The notes below the pieces were generated by a model that saw only the letters and a program-made list of their open reading frames with translations, was not told the DNA's origin and searched no databases. The translations under genes were made by a program, and so were the position numbers. A DNA stretch of 64,000 nucleotides from Chloroflexota bacterium. Its GTDB lineage: Bacteria; Chloroflexota; Anaerolineae; Aggregatilineales; Aggregatilineaceae. Location: assembly GCA_012729765.1 (NCBI GenBank), contig JAAYCM010000063.1:62001-126000 (forward strand), in the 5' to 3' direction. Of this stretch, positions 26,618 to 34,799 are shown one piece after another; position 1 is the stretch's first letter, and each line of letters starts with the position of its first letter.

Positions 26618-27448
26618 CTAACCGTTGCGTTTGAGTTTGCCCGTGCGTTTGGTGTAATGCTCTGCCCGCTGGAAAAGCCAGACCCCCAGCGGCAGCATGA
26701 CTAAGCCCATTAAGAGCAGGGGCCAGACGTAGGTCGTCGGGGCCTGTTCGGCGGTTCCGGGCAGCAGCGCCGCCCGCATCCCTTCGAGCACATACGTCGC
26801 CGGCGAGAGTCGCGCCAGGAATTGCAGCCAGTCTGGCAACACGCTGACCGGGTAGTAGACCCCGGACACGAGCAGGAAGACGGCCTGCACGATGTTGGTC
26901 ATCTGCGCGCCGCGCTCCGGATAGAGCAGCGGCAGGATCGAGGCCACCACGCCGATGCCGACGAATGACACGCTGCCCACCAGCAGGATCACGGTCGCGC
27001 TCACCAGGTCCGCATCCGAGAAATCGAGATCGAAGAAGGCGGCGATCACGACCCCGATCACGATCGTGAACAGCAGGCTGTAGACGACGGCGAAGATGGT
27101 CTGCCCCAACATCTGGTTGAAGCGCCGCACCGGGGCCATGAAGGTATATTCAATCGTCCCTTCCCAGCGCTCCCAGGCGATCATCTCGCTGATATTGTTA
27201 AAGATGCTGGCGAGAAACCGCCAGACGAGCGTTCCGATCAGCAGGTAGGTGATCAGAAAGTTGGTATCGATCTGACTCTCGCCTGTGATCTCGCCCGCGC
27301 CCGCGCCGATGAACGTCACGGAGAGCGAGTTGGCGATGGAGTAGGCCAGCCAGACCGCTTCCCAGCCCCAATAGCGCTTCATCAAGTTGAAGTTGCGGGC
27401 TACGAAGGCGTAGGACTGGCGCATTTCCAGTTGAAGACCTCGTATCAT
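26618..27448 (-). CDS. ABC-2 type transporter permease
   Basis: A 276-residue membrane protein with six hydrophobic segments and the ABC-2 permease pattern, including AIVYSLLFTIVIGVVIAAFF-like helices and PVSVLPDWLQFLARLSPATYVLEGMR near the C-terminus, a conserved export-type motif. It is probably the membrane half of a drug, lipid or polysaccharide exporter. AAGGAG precedes its ATG by nine bases. The gap to the ATPase gene upstream is 21 bases, indicating one operon. Confidence 0.9.
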   Translation of the reverse strand: MIRGLQLEMRQSYAFVARNFNLMKRYWGWEAVWLAYSIANSLSVTFIGAGAGEITGESQIDTNFLITYLLIGTLVWRFLASIFNNISEMIAWERWEGTIEYTFMAPVRRFNQMLGQTIFAVVYSLLFTIVIGVVIAAFFDLDFSDADLVSATVILLVGSVSFVGIGVVASILPLLYPERGAQMTNIVQAVFLLVSGVYYPVSVLPDWLQFLARLSPATYVLEGMRAALLPGTAEQAPTTYVWPLLLMGLVMLPLGVWLFQRAEHYTKRTGKLKRNG

Positions 27449-27469
27449 CTCTTGACTTCTCCTTTCGCC

Positions 27470-28393
27470 TTAGTCCAGGACCTTCTGTAGCTCGAAATCG
27501 GTCAGGTCGTCTTTCTCGACCAGTTCCTTGCCGGTCAGATCCATGAACACTTCTTCGAGCGATGGCTCGTGCCCGTTGCGGTTGATCATACGCTTGAGGC
27601 CGGTGGGCGTATCGAGCGCGACCATCTTGCCATCATCCACGATCGCGATGCGGTCGCACAGCGAGTCGGCTTCGTTCATGTCGTGCGTCGTGATCACGAT
27701 TGTGGCGCCGTGCACGTCGCGCAGCTCGTTGACAAACGCCTCAACTTCGAGCTTGGAGCGCGGGTCGAGGCCGGTGGTCGGCTCGTCGAGCAGGAGCACG
27801 ACCGGCTGGGTCAGGAAGGCGCGCGCGATGGCGACTTTCTGCTGCATCCCCCGGCTCATATCTTCCATCGGGCTGTTGTAGCTGCTTTCGCGCAGGCCCA
27901 GCCGCTTGAGAATCTCGCGCGCCTTGCGGTCCGCTTCGCGCCCGGAGACGCCGTACAGCCGCGCCCCATAGAGCAGGTTCTCGCGCGGGCTGAGCTTCTT
28001 GAAGAACGCCGCGTCAACCGATACCCGGTTGATGATGCGCTTGACCTTCATCTCGTCCCGAACCACGTCCAGACCGAAGATCGTGATCGTGCCCGCATCC
28101 GGCAGGAGCAGGGTCGAGAGCAGGCGGATAAGTGTCGATTTGCCCGATCCGTTCGGCCCCAGCACGCCGAAGATCTCGCGGCGGTGGACATCGAACGAGA
28201 TGTGATCGACGGCGGTAACCAGTTCCTTGCCGCGCCGGGCCTTGATAGTACCGTTGCCGTTGGCGTGGTCGCCGTTTTCGGCGGGGCGTCCGCCGCGCAG
28301 CCGCCACCACCAGGGTTCGGACGCCGCGTTAAAGCGCTTCACAACGTCGTTGACGATGATCGCTGTTTCAGTTGAGGAGACGATCTGTTTCAT
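27470..28393 (-). CDS. ABC transporter ATP-binding protein (exporter type)
   Basis: A 307-residue ABC ATPase. Walker A is GPNGSGKST, the signature motif is degenerate as SRGMQQ (usually LSGGQ), Walker B is VVLLLDEPTTGLDP, and the switch His is in VITTHD. The layout resembles DrrA/CcmA-type export ATPases with a C-terminal extension. A polar insert (about 20-60) precedes the core. I chose ATG 28393, preceded by AGGGGA; in-frame starts at 28477 and 28510 reach back toward the upstream terminators. It pairs with the permease downstream. Confidence 0.9.
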   Translation of the reverse strand: MKQIVSSTETAIIVNDVVKRFNAASEPWWWRLRGGRPAENGDHANGNGTIKARRGKELVTAVDHISFDVHRREIFGVLGPNGSGKSTLIRLLSTLLLPDAGTITIFGLDVVRDEMKVKRIINRVSVDAAFFKKLSPRENLLYGARLYGVSGREADRKAREILKRLGLRESSYNSPMEDMSRGMQQKVAIARAFLTQPVVLLLDEPTTGLDPRSKLEVEAFVNELRDVHGATIVITTHDMNEADSLCDRIAIVDDGKMVALDTPTGLKRMINRNGHEPSLEEVFMDLTGKELVEKDDLTDFELQKVLD

Positions 28394-28510
28394 GTCCAGA
28401 TCCCCTAAGGCTAGTCCGGCTGGAACGTTGGATGATAAAGGCGCTTGACGATTGTTTCGATACGATAGTGTTGCCATGACGGCGCATGTTCCTCTTTGAA
28501 TGCAGCGCAC

Positions 28511-28541
28511 AAAAAAGCCGTGAGCGGGTGCCCACGGCTTT
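28511..28541 (-). terminator. Second terminator between the leader unit and the ABC ATPase gene
   Basis: On the minus strand the stem is AAAGCCGTG (28541-28533) with CACGGCTTT (28522-28514), followed by a run of six T (28516-28511 as read on the minus strand). It lies 118 bases before the ATPase start codon. Confidence 0.8.
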
Positions 28542-28570
28542 GGGTTTCGGATTCCGTGAAGGGAAGGGCC

Positions 28571-28602
28571 GAAATAAAAACCGCGGGCGTTTGCGCCCGC
28601 GG
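28571..28602 (-). terminator. First terminator after the 30-codon frame
   Basis: On the minus strand CCGCGGGCG (28602-28594) pairs with CGCCCGCGG (28589-28581) around a 4-base loop, then TTTTTATTT follows. This is a textbook intrinsic terminator, 24 bases after the stop of the small frame. Confidence 0.88.
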
Positions 28603-28625
28603 CGGTGTGTCAACTCAGGTGACGT

Positions 28626-28718
28626 TTACCGGCATACAGGCGCAATACGGCAAGGAACGCTGGCGTCGCCGCTAGCGAGCCGCCGAACATACATACGCAT
28701 AATAATGCTGTCGAACAT
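28626..28718 (-). CDS. Candidate leader peptide or small protein, 30 residues
   Basis: A 30-residue frame starting MFDSIIMRMYVRRLASG and ending at TAA 28628-28626. AAAGGAG lies ten bases before the ATG. Upstream is a consensus promoter and downstream two intrinsic terminators, so the unit is well framed as a short transcript. The peptide is rich in Arg and contains three Met, two Cys and no clear membrane helix. It could be a regulatory leader for the ABC exporter, or a stand-alone small protein. No family is recognised. Confidence 0.5.
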   Translation of the reverse strand: MFDSIIMRMYVRRLASGDASVPCRIAPVCR

Positions 28719-28753
28719 GTGCGCCTGTCTCCTTTCGTAGGATATCAAGTGGC

Positions 28754-28783
28754 AGTATAGCACGCTTTTTCGAAGGATGTCAA
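28754..28783 (-). promoter_or_regulatory. Strong sigma-70-type promoter with AT-rich upstream element
   Basis: On the minus strand, TTGACA (28783-28778), an 18-base spacer and TATACT (28759-28754). The 40 bases further upstream (about 28790-28830) are nearly all A and T and could act as an UP element. The predicted transcript start is about 30 bases before the 30-codon frame. Confidence 0.85.
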
Positions 28784-28858
28784 GAAGCAATCCCTTTAAA
28801 TATTATTAAATATAATAATGCTCTCAATCTTTCACCGGCGAGATTTGCTGCCACCCTG

Positions 28859-29869
28859 TCAGGGTGTGATCGTGGAGCCAGCCGGCAGCCCGGCCAGCGG
28901 AGTCGCGGCCAGGACGGCGCGGCGGATCGCTTCGGCCACCACCGGCACCGCCAGCGCGCCGATCATGCTGGCATCGGCGGGGCCGGCGCTCCCGGTTGCC
29001 AGGGCGAAGATCGTGTCGCCGTCGTAAAGCGTGTGAGTCGGGTAAACGGCCAGGGCCAGCCCGTCGTGCGCCATCCCGGCCAGCTTATTGGCTTCCTCTT
29101 TGGTCAGCCGGGCGTTGGTCGCCACCACGCCGATCACGGTGTTCCCAGGGGGGACGGGCCATCCGCGTGCTATTTCCGGCAGCAAGGCGCGCGCATCGGC
29201 GAAGTGGGTGCCATCCGGCAGCTGGCGTGCCCCGGCCAGGGTCGCGCCAGATGCGGTATCGTAAACGTCGCCCATCGCGTTCACGACGAACAGCGCCGCG
29301 ACCGCCAGCCCGTCGTCGAGCACCAGTGCGGCGCTGCCGATGCCCGACTTGCAGGCCAGCGCCGATCCGAGCAGCGTCCCGACACGTGCCCCGGCCCCCG
29401 CCCCGACGCAGCCTTCCGCCACCGGGCCGCCGGAAGCGGCGAGACAGGCGTCGTAACCCATCTGCGCGTCGGGCCGGATGGATGGATCGCCCACGTCCAG
29501 GTCGAAGATGATCGCCGCCGGGACAATCGGCACCACGCCGACGCGCATATCGTAGCCCACGCCGTGCGCTTCGAGATACCGCATCACACCGGACGCCGCA
29601 TCCAGGCCATAGGCGCTGCCCCCGGCCAGCAGGATCGCGTGCACGTGCTGAACCAGGTGCAGCGGGCGCAGCAGGTCGGTTTCGCGCGTGCCGGGCGCGC
29701 CGCCGCGCTGATCCACGCCGCCGACGGTGTCTTCCGGGCACAGCACGACCGTGCAGCCGGTCGGGCCGCTCAGGTCGTGCGCGTGGCCGACACGAATCCC
29801 ACTGATCGCCGTAAGGGTACGGTTGGAGATCGGGCCGCTGGTTTGGGGTTGGGACGGGATGCTGAGCAT
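28859..29869 (-). CDS. P1-family (DmpA-like) peptidase
   Basis: A 336-residue N-terminal-nucleophile hydrolase of the P1/DmpA aminopeptidase family. Conserved stretches are visible: ISGIRVGHAHD, GCTVVLCPE, GGSAYGLDAASGVMRYLE and VPIVPAAIIFDL. The self-cleavage site is probably Gly178-Ser179 in KSGIGSAAL, which would free Ser179 as nucleophile. Relatives cleave beta- or D-aminoacyl peptides, or cofactor precursors. It lies 14 bases after the PP2C gene upstream on the same strand. A small CACCCTG/CAGGGTG hairpin overlaps its stop codon. Confidence 0.88.
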   Translation of the reverse strand: MLSIPSQPQTSGPISNRTLTAISGIRVGHAHDLSGPTGCTVVLCPEDTVGGVDQRGGAPGTRETDLLRPLHLVQHVHAILLAGGSAYGLDAASGVMRYLEAHGVGYDMRVGVVPIVPAAIIFDLDVGDPSIRPDAQMGYDACLAASGGPVAEGCVGAGAGARVGTLLGSALACKSGIGSAALVLDDGLAVAALFVVNAMGDVYDTASGATLAGARQLPDGTHFADARALLPEIARGWPVPPGNTVIGVVATNARLTKEEANKLAGMAHDGLALAVYPTHTLYDGDTIFALATGSAGPADASMIGALAVPVVAEAIRRAVLAATPLAGLPAGSTITP

Positions 29870-29883
29870 GGCGCGCCGCCGGG

Positions 29884-31185
29884 CTAGGCCGGTGAATTGT
29901 CTTCGCCGGTCAGGGTATCGTCCTCTTCCGAGTCAGCCGCCGGCAGTTCCAGGGTCGAGCGTTCCGGGTCGGAGTCGTCGGGCGGCTCCTGGTATAGCCC
30001 CAGGTCCGTTTCGTCATAGAGCAGCGGGTCGGGCCGCTGTTCTTTGGGGATGTCCTGCGCGTGCTCCAGCGCGATCACCACCACGCTGATATTGTCCTCG
30101 CCGCCGCGCTCGTTCGCCAGATCGATCAAGTCCTGCGCGATGGCTTCCGGCTCGTCGTGGCGCTTGGCGATCTCGGCGATCTCGGCGGGCTTGACGTGCC
30201 GCGTCAGGCCGTCGGAGCAGAGGATCAGCCGGTCGCCCTCGTTCAGGCTGCGGCTGTAGAGGTCCGGCTCGGTTTCTTCGACCTGCCCCAGGGCGCGATA
30301 GAGCACGTTGCGCATCGGGTGGATCGCGGCCTGCTCCGGTGTGATGTGGCCCGACGCCAGCAGCGCCTCGACAAAGCTGTGATCGTCGGTGATCTGGTTG
30401 ATCCAGCCTTCGCGCCCATCGACCAGGTAGGCGCGGCTGTCGCCCACATGCGCGATCACCACCTGGTTGTCACGCACGAACGCCAGTGTCATCGTCGTGC
30501 CCATGCCGTGAAATTCCGGGTGATCGTCGGAGCGGTGGATCACGGCGCGGTTGGCCCGCCGCACGGCAAAGCGCAGCTTGTCGATGATCTCTTCCTCGTT
30601 AAGCTGGTCGAGCGTCTCGCTGCCCCGCGCCTCGCCCAGGAAATCGGCCTGGACCGCCTCGACGACCAGCCGGCTGGCTTCCTCACCGGCGACTGCTCCG
30701 CCCATACCATCTGCAACCAGGGCCAGCACCACGCCGTGCCGTGCCCACAGCCCGACGCGGTCCTCGTTGTTCTCGCGTACCTGACCCACATTCGAGCGGG
30801 CGCTGGAGCGTGCGATCAGGCGCGTATCGTCATCGATCTGTTCGGGCACGGAGAGCGCCGCGCCGCAGCCGATGCAGTAGCTCGCCAGTGGCCGGTTGAG
30901 TGTGCCACAGCGCAGACAGGTGAGCGGCGTGCCGTCGATTGGTGGTGGCAGCTTGGCCTTGGCCTCGCGCAGGTGGCGGACCAGATCTGGCTCCAGCATA
31001 TCCTCGCGCCCCTGCACATAGCGGATCGCGTCTTCGACATGGCGGCGCTGGCCATGAATCCCACGCACAACGGGGGGATCGTCCAGGTTGGTCCCGCACT
31101 GAAAGCAAAATACGGCGCGTGGCAGATTTTCGTGCCCGCAGTTCGGACACGTTCGGTTTTCCATCAGCTTCTCCATCGTCATCAT
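29884..31185 (-). CDS. PP2C-type protein phosphatase with two zinc ribbons
   Basis: A 433-residue Ser/Thr phosphatase. Two CxxC-x(n)-CxxC zinc ribbons (RTCPNCGHENLPRAVFCFQCG and LTCLRCGTLNRP..YCIGCG) precede the catalytic domain (about 130-375). Catalytic motifs are complete: NEDRVGLW, VADGMGG, HVGDSRAYLVDG, CSDGLTRHV and GGEDNISVVVI. It would reverse Ser/Thr kinase signalling, possibly by the kinase at 55608. The start is uncertain: 31185, 31182, 31173 and 31161 are all in frame. The acidic C-terminus (about 380-433) is unique. Confidence 0.9.
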   Translation of the reverse strand: MMTMEKLMENRTCPNCGHENLPRAVFCFQCGTNLDDPPVVRGIHGQRRHVEDAIRYVQGREDMLEPDLVRHLREAKAKLPPPIDGTPLTCLRCGTLNRPLASYCIGCGAALSVPEQIDDDTRLIARSSARSNVGQVRENNEDRVGLWARHGVVLALVADGMGGAVAGEEASRLVVEAVQADFLGEARGSETLDQLNEEEIIDKLRFAVRRANRAVIHRSDDHPEFHGMGTTMTLAFVRDNQVVIAHVGDSRAYLVDGREGWINQITDDHSFVEALLASGHITPEQAAIHPMRNVLYRALGQVEETEPDLYSRSLNEGDRLILCSDGLTRHVKPAEIAEIAKRHDEPEAIAQDLIDLANERGGEDNISVVVIALEHAQDIPKEQRPDPLLYDETDLGLYQEPPDDSDPERSTLELPAADSEEDDTLTGEDNSPA

Positions 31186-31268
31186 GCGGCCCTGCTTTTC
31201 CGATTGTACTGACACCCAAACAACACGCAAGTGTCGTCGTGCTCACAGCAGGGCACGCGTTTCTAATT

Positions 31269-31274
31269 ATTATA
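31269..31274 (-). promoter_or_regulatory. Possible -10 for the PP2C gene
   Basis: TATAAT on the minus strand (31274-31269), in an AT-rich pocket of the 232-base divergent gap 31186-31417. A second candidate, TTGCGT, 16 bases, then TACAAT (31208-31203), lies nearer the gene. Neither can be ranked by eye. Confidence 0.35.
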
Positions 31275-31332
31275 CGTCGTAAATCCCGGCCCGCAGCGTG
31301 TTTTTGGTCCCCGGCACACGCCCTGGCCGAGT

Positions 31333-31360
31333 TTGTGTTTAGCGAGTGTTGTGCCATAAT
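31333..31360 (+). promoter_or_regulatory. Possible promoter of the HEAT-repeat gene
   Basis: TTGTGT (31333-31338), a 16-base spacer and CATAAT (31355-31360), about 58 bases before the GTG start. Moderate match only. Confidence 0.4.
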
Positions 31361-31417
31361 TCAGACCAGCATGATAACGTCCGGCATGATGGACTGATTA
31401 CTCGAAGGAATAGTGTT

Positions 31418-32371
31418 GTGCTCAGCTCCCGGCCCAATGTCTGGCAGCTTCAATCCCGGCGCGATATCCCGGCGCTGATCGCCGCGCTGGACTACGCCGA
31501 TCCCGAAATCCGGCGGCGGGCGGCAGCCGCGCTCCAGGCCTTGGACGCGCACCAGTCAGCGCCCGCCCTCAGGCACGCGTTTGAACGGGAAACCGACCCT
31601 CAGACGCGCTCTGTGCTCACGGCGGCGCTGCAAACGCTGGAGCATCAGCCCGACCTCGACAGCCTGATCCAGACCGGCGATGTGTCCGGCCTGATCGAAG
31701 TGCTGAAGATCCGCCAGCCGGAGCACGCCATCGCGGCGGCGGAAGCTCTGGGCCGCCTCGGCGACCGGATCGCCGTCGAGCCGCTGGTGATCTTGTTCTA
31801 CAACTCGTCAGCCCCGGCTGCGGTCCGGCTGGCGGCGGCTGAGGCCCTGCTGGAGCTGAAGAGCGCGCCGGCGGTCGTGACGCTGCTGGGGGCGCTGCGC
31901 CGCGATTCGTGGGAAGTCCGCCGCAACGCCGCCGCCGTCCTGGGGCAGATTCAGGCAACCTGGGCCGTCAAGCCGCTGGCCGCCGCGCTGCATGATCCCA
32001 ACCCGATCGTGCGCCGGACTGCCGCCGCCGCCCTGCGCCGGATCGGCACGGTCGAGGCGGTGGCTGCCCTGCGCGCGCGGTATACCCGCGAGGGCCGCCG
32101 CGAGGAACCGGCTCCTGTTCCTGCACCTGCACCGGCACCTCTGCCTGAGCCGGAGCTGTCCGCGCCTTCGACCAAGCCTTCACTGCGGCCCCCGGCCACG
32201 CAAACCACCGCCCCGGATGCATCGGGCGAAGATGACTCCGCACCCACGCGGGAACCCGATCCGCCGGCGGCGCTTCCCGCCCAGAACAGCGAGGATCGCG
32301 CGGCCAAGCTCACGCGGCCCGTGCAAAAACTGATCGCGTTTCTGAAAGCGCGCACGGCTGACGAACGCTGA
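31418..32371 (+). CDS. HEAT-repeat protein
   Basis: A 317-residue protein made of short alpha-helical HEAT/PBS-lyase-like repeats: blocks of the type IPALIAALDYADPEIRRRAAAAL recur about every 30 residues to about residue 215. Such solenoids bind other proteins. The C-terminal 95 residues are Pro/Ala rich and then charged. GTG 31418 was chosen because AAGGA lies eight bases before it. The gene ends two bases before the stop of the convergent EamA gene, with no room for a terminator. Confidence 0.82.
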   Translation: MLSSRPNVWQLQSRRDIPALIAALDYADPEIRRRAAAALQALDAHQSAPALRHAFERETDPQTRSVLTAALQTLEHQPDLDSLIQTGDVSGLIEVLKIRQPEHAIAAAEALGRLGDRIAVEPLVILFYNSSAPAAVRLAAAEALLELKSAPAVVTLLGALRRDSWEVRRNAAAVLGQIQATWAVKPLAAALHDPNPIVRRTAAAALRRIGTVEAVAALRARYTREGRREEPAPVPAPAPAPLPEPELSAPSTKPSLRPPATQTTAPDASGEDDSAPTREPDPPAALPAQNSEDRAAKLTRPVQKLIAFLKARTADER

Positions 32372-32373
32372 GT

Positions 32374-33468
32374 TTAGTCGCTGGCATCCGCCGGGGGGGA
32401 TGGGCTGGTGGGCGTCTGCGGCGTGATCAGCGGCGGCTCGGACGGCAGCGGCCCTTCCGCGCCCATCATGCGCCGGATCGCGTCTAACTCTTCCTGCGAA
32501 AGGCCGCTTTCTCCGAAGGCATGGGTAAAGGCGATCTGCTGAAAGACGATCCCGGCCATATTGGGCATCGGCACGCCGCCGCGTGGCGCACGCGCGCTGA
32601 ACGGCTCGTTGCCGAGCAGCATGAGGCTGGCGGCAAACGCGCCGACTCCTACCCACTGTACGTACGTCAGGCTTTCGTCCAGCAGCACATACGACAGTGT
32701 CAGGGCAACGGCGATCTCGGTGATCGCCAGCATCGTCGTTTGCAGGCTCCCAAACGTCTTTACCCCGGCAAACAACGTCAGGCGCGAGAGGGCAGTCGAG
32801 ATCGAGAGCGCGCCGATGGCCCACACCGCGTCGGAGCTTTGGGGCACCCAGTGGAAATTGTAGGCCACACGCGCCATGATCACCACCACCGCCATGACCG
32901 TAATCACGTAGAGCGTCACGGTTTGGGCCGGCATCTCGTAGAGCACGCGCTGGCTGAGCACGACGGTGCCCGCAAACAGCAGCCCGTTACCCAGCATCAG
33001 GCCGACGCCCAGCCAGTGAATCTGGCCGCTGATCCCGCCGGTGATCAGCAGCAGCCCGAACAGCGCCAGCAGAATCCGCAGGCCGTCACGCCACGAGAGG
33101 GACTGCCCACCCAGGCGGGCCAGCAGCACCGCAAAGAGGAGATAGGAGCCGTTGAGAAGCTGCGCGGCTGAAGCATCGAGGTGGCGCAGGCCGTTGTAGT
33201 ACATCAGCGAGCCAATGCCGTTGATTATGCCGATCACGGCGCAGCCCAGGAATCCGGCCACGTAGATGTAAGTATAGCGCCGCCAAAAGAGCGCGAAGAA
33301 CAGCCACAACAGCCCGGCGGCCAGCGCAGTTCGCACCGCCGCGACCGTGAATGGGTCCGAGCCGCCGCGCAGCGCCAGCTTGCCAAAGACCGGGGCCATG
33401 CCCAGGAACATCGGCGAGAGCAGCGCGGCGATCAGTTGGGCGTGTCGGGCTGCGCGGTTGTCAGACAT
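32374..33468 (-). CDS. EamA/DMT-family transporter
   Basis: A 364-residue membrane protein with about ten helices arranged as two EamA repeats, e.g. PMFLGMAPVFGKLAL at the start and LYVITVMAVVVIMARV in the second half, as in drug/metabolite transporters. The substrate is unknown. The last 70 residues are a soluble extension (MPNMAGIVFQQIAFTHAF, then a Pro-rich tail), unusual for the family. It follows the sensory operon with a 27-base gap and could be its last gene. Confidence 0.88.
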   Translation of the reverse strand: MSDNRAARHAQLIAALLSPMFLGMAPVFGKLALRGGSDPFTVAAVRTALAAGLLWLFFALFWRRYTYIYVAGFLGCAVIGIINGIGSLMYYNGLRHLDASAAQLLNGSYLLFAVLLARLGGQSLSWRDGLRILLALFGLLLITGGISGQIHWLGVGLMLGNGLLFAGTVVLSQRVLYEMPAQTVTLYVITVMAVVVIMARVAYNFHWVPQSSDAVWAIGALSISTALSRLTLFAGVKTFGSLQTTMLAITEIAVALTLSYVLLDESLTYVQWVGVGAFAASLMLLGNEPFSARAPRGGVPMPNMAGIVFQQIAFTHAFGESGLSQEELDAIRRMMGAEGPLPSEPPLITPQTPTSPSPPADASD

Positions 33469-33495
33469 CGCTGGGCGTCAAACGCCTTTCCTGAG

Positions 33496-34767
33496 CTAGA
33501 AGGATGAGCGCGGCGGGGGCGTGATCGGCATGCTGGTTTGCAGCGGCAGCTCGATATGGAAGATGCTGCCCGGCATCGTCTTTTCGTCACATCCCTTGCT
33601 CTCGACCCAGATTTTGCCGCCGTGCGCTTCGACGACTCCCCGACAGATCGCCAGCCCCAGCCCCAGCCCGCCGCCCCGAAAGGCGGTCTTGCTGGTGGAA
33701 TGAAGCTGCGTATCACCGGCAGTATAGAAGCGCTCGAAGATGTGCTTCTGGTCTTCGGGATCGATCCCAATCCCGCTGTCCTGCATGCTGAGATGGGCGC
33801 GGCCATCCTTGACGCGGGCGCGCAGTTTGATCGTCCCGCCGTCGGGCGTGTACTTGATCGCGTTGCCCAGGATGTTGCTCAGGGCCAGTTCCAGCAGCGC
33901 CATATCGGCATAGAACGGGGGCGGCCAGTCGGCTGGCTCAAAGCTGACTACCAGGCTGCGCTGCGCGATCACCTGGGCATAGCCTTTCAGCGCGCGATCC
34001 ATCACGTCGGCCAGATTGGTCGGACCCAACTTGAGGTCGAGCCGCCCTGAGGCGATGCGCGAGACGGTGATGATCTCGCTGATGACGACATTCAGCCGCT
34101 CGATTGAGTCGATCAGCCCGCCCAGGCAGGCGGCGGCCTCTTCGTTCTCTTCCATCAGTTTGCGGACCGGGCCGGAAGTCTGGATCAGGCGGCTGTAGCC
34201 GTAGACGGTGGTGAGCGGTGTCCGCAGCTCGTGGGCCGTGAGCTGGATAAAATCCTCTTTGATCTGGTCCAGGCGCCGCAGGTTGCGGTTGCTGACTTCG
34301 AGCGCGCGCACGTTGGCTTCCAGCCGCTCGACCAGCTCATACTTATAGGCCTGCTGCGCGTTGGTCAGCGCGTCTTCGTTCACCTTGTCCTGCGTGCCGT
34401 GCAGATATTCCTCAATCTTTTTCAGCAGGCTGGAGACATCGACGGGCTTGGTGATATAGCCGGAAACGCCCGCCGCAAAGGTTTTGTCCCGCTCGAAGGT
34501 GTGGCTGTAGGACGTGATCGCAACAATCGGTACCGAGGCCAGCCGTGGATCGCTGCGCAGCCGCACGGTAATCTCGCGCCCACTCATATCCGGCAGGTTG
34601 ATGTCAGTCAGGATCAAATCGGGGCGGTGCTTGTGCGCCAGATCGATACCATCCAGGGCGCGATCTGCGATCAGCACGTGATAGCCGGCGTGAGTCAACA
34701 CGCGCTGGATCAAAATCTGGCTGGCCTTGTCGTCTTCGATATATAGGATGGTGGCTTGCGGTTTCAT
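33496..34767 (-). CDS. Receiver-histidine kinase (REC-HisKA-HATPase)
   Basis: A 423-residue cytoplasmic protein. The receiver domain has ILYIEDDKAS, phospho-acceptor Asp55 in LILTDINLPDMSG and Lys107 in ITKPVD. A coiled linker follows, then a kinase with His179 in LTAHELRTPLTTVYGY, SNILGNAIKYTPDGG and GGLGLGLAICRGVVEAHGG. All catalytic boxes are present. It resembles the receiver-kinase at 21176-22321. Here it is the final signalling gene of a ten-gene minus-strand cluster, 32 bases after the threonine synthase-receiver gene. Confidence 0.93.
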   Translation of the reverse strand: MKPQATILYIEDDKASQILIQRVLTHAGYHVLIADRALDGIDLAHKHRPDLILTDINLPDMSGREITVRLRSDPRLASVPIVAITSYSHTFERDKTFAAGVSGYITKPVDVSSLLKKIEEYLHGTQDKVNEDALTNAQQAYKYELVERLEANVRALEVSNRNLRRLDQIKEDFIQLTAHELRTPLTTVYGYSRLIQTSGPVRKLMEENEEAAACLGGLIDSIERLNVVISEIITVSRIASGRLDLKLGPTNLADVMDRALKGYAQVIAQRSLVVSFEPADWPPPFYADMALLELALSNILGNAIKYTPDGGTIKLRARVKDGRAHLSMQDSGIGIDPEDQKHIFERFYTAGDTQLHSTSKTAFRGGGLGLGLAICRGVVEAHGGKIWVESKGCDEKTMPGSIFHIELPLQTSMPITPPPRSSF

Positions 34768-34799
34768 CGGTCGGTGTCCGATTGATAGAGACGGGTACC

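Noticed and set aside
28790-28830. A replication origin or phage attachment site in the AT-rich stretch
   Set aside because: It is only about 40 bases, has no DnaA boxes or repeats, and is better explained as an upstream element of the strong promoter beside it.
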